Below, one piece after another: positions 45,691-57,331 of a stretch of DNA of 64,000 nt. A program made the translations under genes and the position numbers. Numbering within the stretch: position 1 is the first letter of the stretch; every line of letters begins with the position of its first letter. Below the pieces are notes generated by a model. It did no database searches and was not told the DNA's origin. It worked only from the letters and a program-made list of their open reading frames with translations. The DNA is from Chelonoidis abingdonii (lineage: Eukaryota > Chordata > Testudines > Testudinidae). The stretch is taken from positions 34,574,696 through 34,638,695 of the forward strand of contig NC_133770.1 in the NCBI RefSeq assembly GCF_003597395.2, read 5' to 3'.

Positions 45691-48080
45691 TGGCATATGA
45701 ACTATACATTTTACTCATGTAAGGGGAGGAGTTCCCTTAATTATGAATAGTGCTGCAGCCATTTCTTGTTTTAAAATGTAAGGCACCACTGGGAATAGTT
45801 AAGGAGAACTAATTTATAAAAAGTAATGGATGTGAATAAATCATTGAGTAACATCAGACTACATTGCTAAACCCAGGAGACCTATTAACTTTAATTTATA
45901 GGTCATTGGTACCATGAGGTATTTCTATGAATTGCTTAAAAATAGCTTAATTCACTTTTGTGAAACAAACTTCTTACGGATAAAATATGTGGACATTAAT
46001 AAAACATACAGCAGGCAAGTCTTGACAGAGTTTATAAATAAGATTATTCACTTGTTCAGTTGTGTGCAAAGAGCGCAAATTGTGTTTGCTGTGAGAGTTG
46101 AAAAGGGTGGCTAGTATACCCAACTTTAATTTTCTATGTTCTCTTTCCTGAAAACATAATTCTACCTTTATTTTAGTTTATAGTCATATCAAAGCATCTC
46201 CCTGCATTTCCAGGCTTCTCTTAGGTCAAGCCACAGACTTCTTTAATAGTTCATTTCCTCACCATTTATTCTAAAATGTTTGGGGAAACTTGAATGGCAG
46301 TAAGAAAGTATTTTTCTGTCTGGAAAACTTACCACCTTGAACACATCTACTAACTTCACCGTATTCTGATAATGGAGAAAATCAGATATTTTACAAGCCC
46401 ATTTAAAAATAAAACCCCTTTCTTCAACAAGTAGACTTTTTCCAAGTTCACTAAATGTATGTAATCTGCTTGGTGGTCATCCTCAATTTACATTTTTTAA
46501 ATCCAATTTGCACTTAAATATTTTTAATAGTTGATTAAAATCCATTGGAACACTTCACTAAAGTCTTAATTACTTGTTCATTTTGTCGTATTTAACAGAT
46601 AGAACAACAGTTCTTGGAAGGCTCAACTGCTCAAAGTTTTAAATGTCATTTAGTGAGATTTGTGGTTTTATCTTCTAACCCGGTTATCTTGGTAAATGAA
46701 GGACCTCCTATCAGAAGGATTTACTTACTGATGTAGCAGCAGGTTGAATAGAAATGTTTGCTGACTATGTGTGTGTCACTTTTAAACTGAGTACAGTAGT
46801 TAGAATTTTTGGAGTACATGCAATATAAAGTCATCTGCAGTGTTGCTTTTTGTGCATTGATTTTTTTTTTTATCTGTTGCTTGTCGTATTTGTAGAAGTA
46901 TTTAGTCATAAATGAAATCTTGTCTGATATAAAGTAACATTTGCTTGTTTTGTTGGCTCAAATTGTCAGAAAGGACACAATATCCCATTTTACTGTAGTT
47001 GGGAATTAATTTTAGCGTTGAGCTAAATGATCCTAGTAGGATTGTGCAAAGCCTACCTTCGTTCAGAATGGTTAACTATACCATGTTTGTAGTCTCCAGA
47101 AGTTGTCTTAAAGGAACACTTGATTTAAGGCCCTTCACTTTAAGTTTTAATAAAAGAGTTGGTTTTCATTGTTGTTTGACATTTCATTTAAAACTTTTAC
47201 TCTGATTTAACTTTTCCTTGTTGTCTTCATAAGACAAACATTGTAGCACTGGTGTGGAGTTGAGAATGAGAGTGAAATTGGAGTAATCGGTCTGATCAGA
47301 ATGAAAATAGTAATCCTCCAGTATAGAGAAAAGTAAACTAGATTTGTCTGAGATTTGAGTCCAAGCTGAACGTGTTCTTTTTTAAAATAAAAATTTGCTT
47401 CATATGTACAGGTATAGATAGAGTGCTTTATTTTCTCTAAGGGCATAATGCTAATTCTGGAAACTAGTCTTCATACTCTTCAAGTGTCAAATTTAGATAC
47501 CAATAATTGGTATTTCAGAAGGACAAAGTGTAAAAACCCGTACTTTTGAATATGAAAACAAGGGCAATAAAGTACATCCATTTAAAAACTTTTTTGCATT
47601 TCTGGCAGGTCTTAAAAAATTTACAGAACTCTGGCTATACTAGAGACTATGTGTAGTATCTAGAGGCCATTATGAAAGCTGCAACTCCTCCTTAGCATTG
47701 TGCTTGTAAGAACCAGCACACTCCTCTTCCCTGAGTGCCTGGGGGAGGGAGGGTGCTGGCACTGTCACAGGAAACTGCTGAGATACCTATCTCTTCTCTT
47801 GACCCTGGCAATTCAGGAGTTGTTTCGGTTTTAGACAATATCTTTTCAATATCTAATCTCTCCCTCCTTTTCTGCTCCCTCCCCACTTGTTTGAAAACCC
47901 AGTACCCTCTGCCCCCAGAGTCACTGACTGGCTTGTGGGGAGCAGGGAGCAGCTGAGAACTGTGGGCTCAAGAGGAGGCCCTATAATTCAGGGAGAGGGC
48001 AGCCATCCTCTGCACGAGGCTCGCTGTAGAACAGACCTTTGGAAGTATAGCAGGTACTGTTACAATTTGTTCAGAGCAAC
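45691..48080. other. Unassigned, presumed intronic
   Basis: AT-rich, without recognised exon or repeat. The small frames lack motifs. Confidence 0.45.
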
Positions 48081-48192
48081 CTGTATTTGTTTTATTGGCG
48101 TATCTTTTTCTTTTCTTTGAAAGTTGCTTCAGTGAATTCATTGTGGCATTTTATGTCACTGGTTTCAGCCAGGCACATGCTGTGTAGCAGCC
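48081..48192 (+). repeat. 112-bp direct repeat, copy 1
   Basis: 'ctgtatttgttttattgg', 'cttttctttgaaagttgctt', 'cagtgaattcattgtgg', 'ttttatgtcactgg', 'ttcagccaggcacat' and 'gcagcc' recur at 49458-49569 with only a handful of mismatches. Confidence 0.9.
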
Positions 48193-49457
48193 ATGCAACC
48201 TTGTACTGGCACAGCAGCATAACTTATTCCTGAGTCCTGGCCTGTAGTACATGTGCTGTTCTGCTCTGTGCCTCTTGAAAACCGTTGCTGTGTAAATGAC
48301 TGGTCTCTGACTTGGTCGAGGGTGGTCAAGTAGTGGTTGCATTCAGTAGGGGAGGTTTTTGGAGTGAGTGCTTCTTGTGAGAAGAGCTGCTGTAGCTTCA
48401 GCAGCGTTCAGGATCTCAACAGGACAGGTATTTCCAGCTGTGGAACATCTCTGTTGCATGTTTATGAGCCAGGTCAGGTGAGAGCCAGTAGGTGCTGAAA
48501 CTAGAGATGTGTGGGGTGCTACTGCACTCCCTGGCTTATAATGGAAATCACTTCATACAGGGTTTACAGTTTGGCTGTCAACACTCCCACTATAAAAATT
48601 GTTCCAGCACCCCGTGAGAGCCAGAGCAGGTTAAACATTTTCCTGCTTCTCTTAGGAGCTCTGCAGGTACCAGAACATAGGATTGGTTTCGGTGAAGATT
48701 AGCAGTGTCTCAGACTGACGCCACTTCCTATAAATTACCTCCAAACACTCGTTTTTAATTCACTGCGCCTCAGTTGCATTAGCTATCTTATGACTCTTTC
48801 CTCACTTCCCCAGTTGCTACTCTAGCCTTTTGAGGTGTAGTTTTCAGATCCACCCTTCCCAAGTGGAGCGGAGAAGCTTGGTGTCACAAAGGTTCTCTAT
48901 TCCTAGAAGCGGGGTTTATTTGCTGTGCTAACCTAATTTGGCCTTTCCTACACTAGAGAACTTTGGTGTTGCACTCACTACCACATGAAATACATTGTAT
49001 GTCAAGACTGCTTACAGTGGTACATAGATGTTCATATTGCAGTTGATACGGCATTTTCTTGGAGCAAGGATAGACACTTACCTTTCACTGACACTACATC
49101 ATTGCAGTATCAGTACAGACAACCAGCACTGGTATCAATACAATTAGGCTTCTCAGTGCAATGCTCCTGCCAGCCCAGAACATTAGCTCAGTCACCATTT
49201 AAATTGGGTGCATGCAGTTATGAGAGTAGTTGAGATTGTATTCTGTGGCTTCAACTCTGTCCATTTCTCTCTCCATGGCTGCTCTCAGTTGCTTCACCTC
49301 CAGAGCAGCGTAAAAGGATGCAAGAATAGAATTAAAAATAAGGCCTTATTTAGGACTTAAAAAAAATTCCCCTAAGGAATTAATCTGGAGAGCAAGGGAC
49401 AGAAATCAAAGGCTGGTTAGCAGACACATGGCCACATACAAGCAAGCACTCCTTCCT
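48193..49457. other. Unassigned, presumed intronic
   Basis: Lies between the two direct repeats. No gene recognised. Confidence 0.4.
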
Positions 49458-49569
49458 CTGTATTTGTTTTATTGTAGTATCTTTTCCTTTTCTTTGAAAG
49501 TTGCTTCAGTGAATTCATTGTGGGATTTTATGTCACTGACTTCAGCCAGGCACATTCTGTGCAGCAGCC
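49458..49569 (+). repeat. 112-bp direct repeat, copy 2
   Basis: Closely matches 48081-48192 about 1.38 kb upstream. The MITE at 49570 begins where the similarity ends. Confidence 0.9.
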
Positions 49570-49728
49570 CCAGCGCTATAAAAAAAACCCCGAGCTCCCA
49601 GCGCTGGGGCACTGTTTACACGGGCACTTTACAGCACTGAAACTTGCAGTGCTCAGGGGGGTATTTTTTCACACCCCAGAGTGAGAAAGTTGCAGCACTC
49701 TAAAGAGCAAGTATAGACAAGCCCTAAG
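49570..49728. mobile_element. Non-autonomous DNA transposon, same family as 34637-34846
   Basis: 'cagcgctataaaaaaaaccc', 'cactttacagcactgaaact', 'gtgctcaggggggtatt' and 'agtatagacaagccctaa' follow the order of the 34.6 kb copy. It is shortened relative to the family's usual length. Confidence 0.7.
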
Positions 49729-49767
49729 GAGTCCATCTCCCTCATCAGCATCTCCTACGCTCTATAT

Positions 49768-50077
49768 CAGGGGTTGGTAACCTTTCAGAAGTGGTGTGCC
49801 GAGTCTTCCTTTATTCATTCTAATTTAAGGTTTGTGTGCCGGTAATACATTTTAACGTTTTTAGAAGGTCTCTTTCTGTAAGTCTATAATATATAATTGA
49901 ACTATTGTTGTATGTAAAGTAAATAAGGTTTTTAAAATGTTTAAAAAGCTTCATTTAAAATTAAATTAAAATGCAGAGCCCCCTGGCTCGGTGGCCAGGA
50001 CCTGAGCAGTGTGAGTGCCACTGAAAATCAGCTCGTGTGCCGCCTTCGGCACCTGTGCCATAGGTTGCCTACCCCTG
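49768..50077. mobile_element. hAT MITE with perfect 8-bp TSD
   Basis: The termini CAGGGGTTGGTAACC and GGTTGCCTACCCCTG are inverted repeats. The element is flanked by CTCTATAT at 49760-49767 and CTCTATAT at 50078-50085. It is 310 bp with no coding capacity. The 8-bp duplication and CAGGGG ends identify the hAT superfamily. Confidence 0.95.
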
Positions 50078-50085
50078 CTCTATAT

Positions 50086-52569
50086 CATAAAAAGAGAACA
50101 TAGCTAAGAGGTACATAAAAGCTGATTTGGTGCTCTCTAAGTAGATCCACTTCCACTTAGCACTTCATTGTCCTATCCCTTCAGCCCCTGAGAAGAGGTA
50201 CGTCCTGCAGGGTCCACATCATATTGCATAATGTTTTTTTTTTTTTTTTTTTTTTTTTAACAGTGGGTACGATAGAGGGACACTGCCTTGATCATATAGG
50301 GAGGGTGTGAACTTCCTCTGGGCCTAGCTCCTCCCATCTTTGGATCCTAGGGAGAGGGAAAGCATTAGCTTATTTGCTTTTATTTTGCATCTCAGTAATT
50401 TGAAAGAATAGTAGCATTAAAATGAAAAGAGAAATCAAGCTTATTGCTTTTTTGGCACTGGTAATCAAGGTGTTCAGCATAATAAGGGGACCAGAGTCTG
50501 AGTCGCTCTGGCAACTGATCAAGGGGAAGCTGCTGATTTTCCATCTCATTTGTTAAGTCTATTCCCTGCCCCTCATGGTGCACGAGCTAGTGCTAGATAG
50601 AGTTGCCTGAAGCATCCATTGGAACAAACATTATGTGAATGGGTATAAAAGTACACTGTATAGTAGACATTATGAAGTAATCCACAGTGCTGTAGTGCTT
50701 TCAGGACAAGCTGCTTATGGATGGGAAACCACTGTGTGCACCTGAATCAGGATAACTAGTATTGATTAACTATACTGATGCAAGTTGCAATACCACAGTT
50801 ATTTACTATTTGTATTACAGTAATGCTTGGAGGCTGGAGTGTCACCGCATCCACAGAGGAGGGAGGGAGGCAGTAACAATGGACAGTGAGGCTGAGTCAG
50901 TTTCTTCAGTCAGCTGGGCTTTGCTATAACATTTGTCTTGTACACTACATAATACAAAGGGGTTGAGTAAATGAATTCAATATATAGTTTAAACTTTGTT
51001 ATTCAGTATCACTAAGAAAAGGTAGGTTGTTCAGCAATCTGTAACAAATAGATAGTTGTGTACACAAATTGCTGTGACTTTAGAGTTGAGAGTGTGGAGC
51101 AATTTAAAAGCCAAGAAATAACCACTTGATGTATTGATTACAGGGTTTCCCCTTAAATCCTTGGAAAACATTCCAGCTCTTTTATGCCAAATGTATAACT
51201 GTTTCTGGATAACTGTAAGTGCACTATACTAATTCTACTGTTTTCAAAACTATCCCCTGACTTTCCACAAGTGGAGCATGGCGTTACCTGCTGTTGGCAG
51301 GGAACTGAGCAGTTACACAAGTACAAAATGAAGTGTCCTAGAGGCTTTATCTTTCCCAGTGGAGGAAGGCTTTCACATGAGAAGTTTTCAGTCAAGATTT
51401 ATATCTTACTATGTGTGCTAGTGTTAAAAGCAAGCATATGAAATCTTGTTAATGTTTTGACTATATGCCTGTCTTGAGTGATTTCACTGAGAAGCTGAAA
51501 CCTCTATTCAGCGTTCAGTTAGCTGATGTGTAGTTCTGCATTTAACCAGAGTGATGACATGTAGAGTCTTATGGGACAAAATTGGGCCTGGGTGGTTTTT
51601 AGATACATTTAAAATCTAGGCACTTTAAAGAGTCTCTCCAGCAAACAAGAGTTTCCCTAAGTTTTCATACTTCTTTGAGAAGGGGAAAGCCATCCTTTTA
51701 TTTCTCGGTGCTTAAAAAAAACATGATTTAAATAGCGTAAATTAGAGCTCTGTAGGTTCTTTATTGGTATGAAAAGGAAAAAAAATGTTTATCGAGTATT
51801 ATCAACTCTCAGGTTAGGACAGATGTCACAATAGTATTGGGCTTTTCTGTGTTTATTTCAGGCTCAGATGATTGACTTTTATGCATGTTCTCCCTTTGGT
51901 GGTATTGTCAACCCATGTTGAATGCTGAGAGTAAGTTAATCTTCCAGATAAATTGATTTCTTGATAACTACCTCCTGAACCATTGCTTTCTGATAACACA
52001 GGATTGGATCCAAATTTCTTTATTAATCTATTGTAAGGCTCTAAACATAACATTATGGATTAGTATTGTCAACTGTTTTAATTGTCTTAAACATTTGTTT
52101 AAAGTATCACAGATGCTTTATCTCATGAGTTATGATGCAGTCCCTGACATGTTAAACTTGCAATGGTCATGATAGAACATGTTGCAGTGGGGGACACTCC
52201 CATTTTTATGGTACAAAGTTCCTCAAAAAAGGAAATGTCAACTACATCAACATCTGCAGTATATCATATTGCAGTCTGCCATCATTATGCTAATACTAAA
52301 AACTGTAGTATGAAAATATTCATTACAGTGCCTTCCCTACAGAATTGTTTTAGAACTATTTGTCTTCAGATTTGCCAGTGTGTCAATTCAGTTTTACCTA
52401 AAGAGATTACAGAAGTTTTCCTGCATTCATAATAAACCGTTTTCTGTACTGATCTCCGCTTCTAAAACTGAAGTCATTCCAAATGGAATGGAGTTCCACG
52501 TGGATCTCAAACACACGGAACTACCGTTTAATAAGTTATATTATTCACACAGCATTATTATATAGTCCA
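50086..52569. other. Unassigned, presumed intronic, with a poly-T tract
   Basis: A homopolymer of about 27 T near 50233-50259 is the only clear feature. It could be a microsatellite or the reverse-strand tail of a retroposed sequence. No exon recognised. Confidence 0.45.
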
Positions 52570-53347
52570 CAGGTGGCCAAACCATGGCTCGTGAGCCACA
52601 TACAGCTCTTTTACAGTTAAATTGTGGCTCACGGAGCTCTCCACATCCTCCCCACCCATTCTCTGCCTACCAGACTGTAGGGGGGGAATTTGGGTCTTCT
52701 GCCCTGCTGCAGTGTGGTGAGGCTAGGGACTTCTGCCAGAGATGAGTGTTGCCTGCTGAGGGGGCATAAGTTAAAGGTTCCCCCCAACAGCCTGAGTCAT
52801 GATTCCCCTTGCCCGCGCCCCCCCCCCCCCAACTTACCGGTAGTGGCCCCATGCAGCTCCCAGCTCTTAGCTTTACATGGAGAGGCAGTGGAAAACACCT
52901 GGAAGTTACAGGGAGGGGCTGCTGCTTTAGGCTTGTGGGGAGAGGCACCAGGAAAAGCAGCGGTTTTCCTTGCAGTTCCCAGCTGTTTGCCATTGCCTCT
53001 CCCCACAGCCAGCTGTAGTTCCCAGCTTTCTGGCTCCAGCAGCTGCCGTGTAGGGAGGGAGCCCGGCAGCACCATGTGACCAGGTGGGCCCAGCAAACCC
53101 TGGCAAAAATCGGGGGAGGCATGTGACCTCCCTCACCCCCTCCCCACACACACATTCTGCAATCTCTGGCTTCTGCCCAGTGTGGTGGAGAGTCTCAGGG
53201 CTTCAGCTCCATGGGGTGTGCCTGCCAAGGCTTGAGCCTTCAGCAGGAACAGGCTGAAGTCCTGAGCCCCAGCAGGCACGTCCCAACTCTCAAACTTCTG
53301 AAGATTGTCGTATGCGGCTCAAAGGGTCATAAGTTTGACCACTCCTG
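52570..53347. mobile_element. Non-autonomous hAT-like element with GC-rich interior
   Basis: The left end CAGGTGGCCAAACCATGG is complementary in part to the right end ...AAGTTTGACCACTCCTG. Subterminal 'gctcgtgagcca' and 'atgcggctcaaagg' fit a common hAT family. The interior (52667-53155) contains frames of 162 and 129 codons on opposite strands without recognisable domains. The TSD is not clear. Confidence 0.7.
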
Positions 53348-53550
53348 TTGTATGTCATGAATAATACCTAAAAAAACAGACTTAACACTTGGCTAGTTAT
53401 ATACTAAATACAGCAGATTATAAATATTCTGCGGCGTTCACATGCACAAATGAGAAACAGCAATTTACAAAATAGTATTAAACTGCAGACACGCAGATAA
53501 TAAAACATTGCTCTTTTCACCACTTTGTCTTTATGTTGTATATTGACTTA
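53348..53550. other. Short unassigned spacer
   Basis: AT-rich. Ends in TTA at 53548-53550, the likely Harbinger target site. Confidence 0.5.
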
Positions 53551-53913
53551 GGGTTTGGCTACACTTGCAGATGTGCAGCGCTGAGAATTAAAGCTGTCTT
53601 CATACAGCTGTGTAGGGAAAGCGCTGGAGTGTGGACACACTGACAGCTACCAGCGCTGCAGTGTGGCCACATTTGCTGCATTTGCAGTGGTGTTGGGAGT
53701 GGTGCATTATGGGCAGCTATCCCACAGAGCACCTCATCCCATTTTGGCGCCGTGGGTTGTGGGAAGGGGGCGGAGGGGGCGGGTCATTCTGCTTCCTGTC
53801 CCAACGCCCCGTGATGTATCGCTTCACATCTTAGCAATCCCTGTTTTTCTGTCCACGTTTGGCGCCATCTTGACTCTCTCAGCGGTTTCTGTGCAGCGCG
53901 ATTTCTGTAGGAA

Positions 53914-55223
53914 ATGGAGCCTGAACTGCTTAGGAGTATGCTGATGAGTCTTGCCAGCACATCACGTTTGGCAGTTGAGCTACTCCTTAAGATCCAAAGT
54001 GATGAGGAGTCCGACGATGATAGTGAGTCACCTGATGCGTATGACACTAAATTGCTTCTGGCATTCACGGAAATCGTCAGCATTGTGGAACGCCGCTTTT
54101 GGGCTCAGGAAACAAGCACTGAGTAGTGGGATCACATCGTCATGGAAGTCTGGGTTGACGAGCAGTGGCTGCAGAACTTTCGGATGAGAAAAGCCACTTT
54201 CATGGGACTGTGTGAGGAGCTCGCCCCCACCCTGCGGTGCAAGGACACAAGATTGAGAGCTGCCCTGCCGATGGAGAAGCGGGTGGGTATTGCAGTCTGG
54301 AAGCTGGCAACTCCAGACAGCAACCGATCGGTCGGGAACCAGTTTGGAGTGGGAAAGTCGACTGTTGGAATCGTGTTGATGAAAGTTTGCAGGGACATTA
54401 ATCGCATCCTGCTAAGAAGAACCGTGACTCTGGGGAACGTGCAGGACATTGTGGATGGCTTTGCACAAATGGGTTTCCCTAACTGTGGAGGGGCGATAGA
54501 TGGGACGCATATTCCTGTTCTGGCACCGCCCCACCTAGCATCTGAGTACGTTAATCGGAAGGGATATTTCTCTATGGTTCTCCAGGCGCTTGTGGATCAC
54601 CGTGGGCATTTCATTGACATTAACACAGACTGGCCTGGAAAGGTGCATGATGCACGCATCTTTCGGAACACTGGCCTATTTGGGAAGCTGCAGGCAGGGA
54701 CTTTTTTCCCAGACCAGAAGATCACAGTAGCGGACGTCGAAATGCCCATTGTGATCCTTGGAGACACCGCTTACCTGTTAATGCCTTGACTCATGAAACC
54801 GTATACAGGGAAGCTTGACAGGAGCAAGGACCGGTTCAACTACAGACTGAGCCGGTGCCGAATGACTGTGGAGTGTGCATTTGGCCGTTTAAAGGAGCGC
54901 TGGCGATCTCTGTATGGGAAGCTAGACTTGGGGAAAGCAGCATCCCCGCAGTTATATCCGCGTGCTGTACCCTCCATAATATTTGTGAAGGGAAGGGTGA
55001 AAGATTAAGTCAGGCATGGACCTCTGAGGTTCAGCGCCTGGAGGCTGAATTTGCACAGCCAGAGATCAGGGCTACTAGAGAGGCCCACCATAGGGCTGCA
55101 AGGATTAGGGATGCTTTGAGGGAGGAATTTGAGACTGAAAACCACTCCCATGCAAGGCACCAAACATTACTGTTGAAGTGCAGTGGTTACAATGTTAGTA
55201 GGAATCTGTGTTTCCTAAGCTGA
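53914..55223 (+). pseudogene. PIF/Harbinger DDE transposase, two stops and one frameshift
   Basis: The DDE_Tnp_4-type transposase cuts and pastes the element. It starts at 53914 with an acidic N-terminal segment, then a TAG stop at 54124-54126 where the family usually has Trp. The frame continues from 54142: a helix-turn-helix region (F-G-V-G-K-S-T-V near residues 68-75 of that frame), first catalytic Asp in G-A-I-D-G-T-H (54499-54501), second in V-H-D-A-R-I-F (54649-54651), and conserved G-D-T-A-Y. A TGA stop at 54787-54789 again replaces a Trp-like position. The third acidic residue sits in V-E-C-A-F-G-R-L-K (Glu codon 54871-54873). A one-base loss near 54931 shifts the last part into another frame (A-C-C-T-L-H-N-I-C), ending at 55223. 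All three catalytic residues survive. Host HARBI1 derives from this family, but this copy is a transposon relic. Confidence 0.9.
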
Positions 55224-55394
55224 TTTGCAGTGCCTGTTTCTTTCCTGGGCTAAGGTATCTTTGACTTTCTGCAATAATAGAGACTGTTTTCAAAGCCAAG
55301 AATTCATTTATTGAAAAGAAAATAACTTTATTGACAGACACACAACATTTTGGGAACCTAAAAGGGCAGGGGGGTGGGGTGGGGAACTGTACAG

Positions 55395-56952
55395 TCACAG
55401 GTTTGAATATGTCCTGTCTGGAGTGCTGTGCAATGACTGCTGCACTTCAGGATGCCTATACTGCATGGTGATGGGGGTTGAGTGCAGAGGGTAAGGGTCG
55501 TAGTTCTCAGGGCTGGTTGGTGAACATACAGGTGTTGGAGGCAGCTGGTGGTGGTAAGAACCTGGATGCTGGGGAAGGGGGTTTTGAGCTGACATTGGGG
55601 CACAAGGGAAAGAGCTTTGGGATGGGGGTAGGGGAGGGGCAGCGTGGTAGTGCTCTGCCTGCATGACTATGAGCGCCTGGATAGAGTCTGCTTGGAGCGC
55701 CAGGATGCTTATCAGCTGCTATGTGCTTTTCTTCCTGGCCGCTGCGTTTTTCTGACAGATCCTGCTTTCCCTTTCTCTCCAGTCATGCACTTTTTGATTT
55801 TGTGACAGAGTGATCCATAACTGCTTGCACATGTCGTCTTTGCTTTTTCGCAGCTTTTTCTGGAGGTTTTGGAGTCTTTGAGCTGTTGATAACACGGGCA
55901 GCCAAGATCTCAAGGTTGCTTGTGGAAAGACGAAGGCAACACTTAACAGAGGCAGCATTGTTTATATCAGACGGTTATTCTCACACAGTGAAGGAGTTTA
56001 CAGTCTTCACAATAGCATAGTTTTCCCATACCAAAGAGAGCGCACATACCCCACAGGAGCCCCAAAATGGGGAGTAAGGGGGACTGATTGCTTCAAGGCT
56101 GTACAGTCCTTGGGGTTTCTGTGCGTTGGGGAAAGCAAACCGCTGCAGGGGGCATCTACACTGAACACTCTTCCAACATTTTCCACAGGAGTTGATCCTG
56201 GAAGATATGTCACTGCTGCAGGTCACCTGGGAAGAGCGGAAGGGTCTTCTACAGCAATGCGGATTCTGCCCTGGCCCCTATGCAGCTTGCCTGTGTCTTG
56301 CAATGGTCCCCCCACCCCTCGCGGTACAGTGGCATGGGTGCATTAGCCTGACTGGTACAAGGACCACAGTGGCTTTCCCAGTAAACTTGCGCAAGCACAT
56401 TGCCCAGGCTATTCCACATCTAGGCATGCATGCAGCCCTAACCCTCCCTCCTCTCCCGAAAAATTTCCATCCTGAAAATAAAAGCCGCTTACCGGGAATG
56501 CGCTCCTCTGTTTGTCCTCCACTAAGTACCTGCTGCTACGACTGGCTACCTTCCTCCTGGCTTGAGAAGAGCTCCTGGCTGCATGCCTCCAGGGACTCCA
56601 GGGTGTCTCCCCCTCACTCTCGGTTTCCTCCTCCCCCACTCCTCGCCCCCTGCACTGAAGTGTCCATTGTGGTCCTCCAACTGGCGGTGGGGTCACCCCC
56701 AAGTATCGCGTCCAGCTCTTTATAAAAACGGCAGGTTGTGGGGTCAGTGCTGGAGCGGCGGTTTCCCTCGTGGGCTTTGCAATAGGAACTCCGCAGCTCC
56801 TTCACTTTAACCCTGCACTGCAGCGTGTCCTGGTCATGGCCCCTTTCCAGCATGGCCCTTGATATCTGCCCATAGGTATTGTAATTCGTACTGCTGGAGT
56901 GCAGCTGGGACTGCACAGCTTCCTCCCCCCAAACACTGATGAGGTCCAGCAA
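55395..56952 (-). pseudogene. Harbinger Myb/SANT-like DNA-binding protein, two exons, broken
   Basis: This is the second Harbinger protein, which binds subterminal sites and helps the transposase. On the minus strand, exon 1 begins at 56952 with a Myb/SANT-like trihelix domain: L-D-L-I-S-V-W-G, Y-G-Q-I-S-R, R-V-K-V-K-E-L-R, C-R-F-Y-K-E-L-D-A-I-L-G. A frameshift near 56620 precedes the exon end. A donor (G/GTAAGC, complement of 56487-56493) and an acceptor (AACAG, complement of about 55883-55887) suggest an intron at about 55883-56492. Exon 2 (55882-55395) has a charged coiled-coil-like region (L-Q-N-L-Q-K-K-L-R-K-S), one in-frame TAG at 55719-55721, and a Pro/His-rich C-terminus. The stop at 55395 lies close to the convergent transposase gene. 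Confidence 0.8.
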
Positions 56953-57331
56953 CTCTCCATTGCTACATGCTGGGGCTTATTTGGTGTGTGGAGTTATGGT
57001 CACCTGGAAAGATTCACTGATTGCACTCCACACCTGGCTGAGCAAACAGGAAGGGGATTTTTAAAATTCCTGGGGCATTTAAAGGGCGGATCACCTATGG
57101 CCAGGGCAGTAGAGTTTGAACTGATGAGCAGAGTGGCTGAACAGGCATTCTGGGATACCTCCGAATACCTCTGGAGGCCAATAGCAGCGCTTTGTGACAC
57201 ACTCGCGCAGCGCAACTGCGCACCACGCTGCATCATATCCCAGCCGAAGGGATAACAGCCACAAGTGTGGACGGTGATTGATTGCAGCACTGTAAAACAC
57301 CACCACGCTGCAATCCACCTGTCAAACAAAT

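Larger units (their letters stand above)
53551..57331. mobile_element. Two-gene PIF/Harbinger DNA transposon
   Basis: The element is about 3.78 kb. The left end GGGTTTGGCTACACTTGC directly follows TTA (53548-53550), and a TTA follows the probable right end at 57332-57334. The right terminus is degenerate, but its inner part (about 57137-57320) matches the right end of the MITE at 28594-29401. It holds both genes expected of the superfamily, arranged convergently: a DDE transposase on the plus strand and a Myb/SANT-like DNA-binding protein on the minus strand. Both are broken, so this copy is not autonomous as sequenced, but the damage is light. Confidence 0.9.

Noticed and set aside
52667..53155. 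162-codon minus-strand frame
   Set aside because: It lies wholly inside a hAT-like non-autonomous element, overlaps a 129-codon frame on the other strand, and has no domain.
54142..54789. Host HARBI1 gene
   Set aside because: The transposase sits between Harbinger ends beside a TTA target site with the partner Myb/SANT gene, and is disrupted, so it is a transposon copy.
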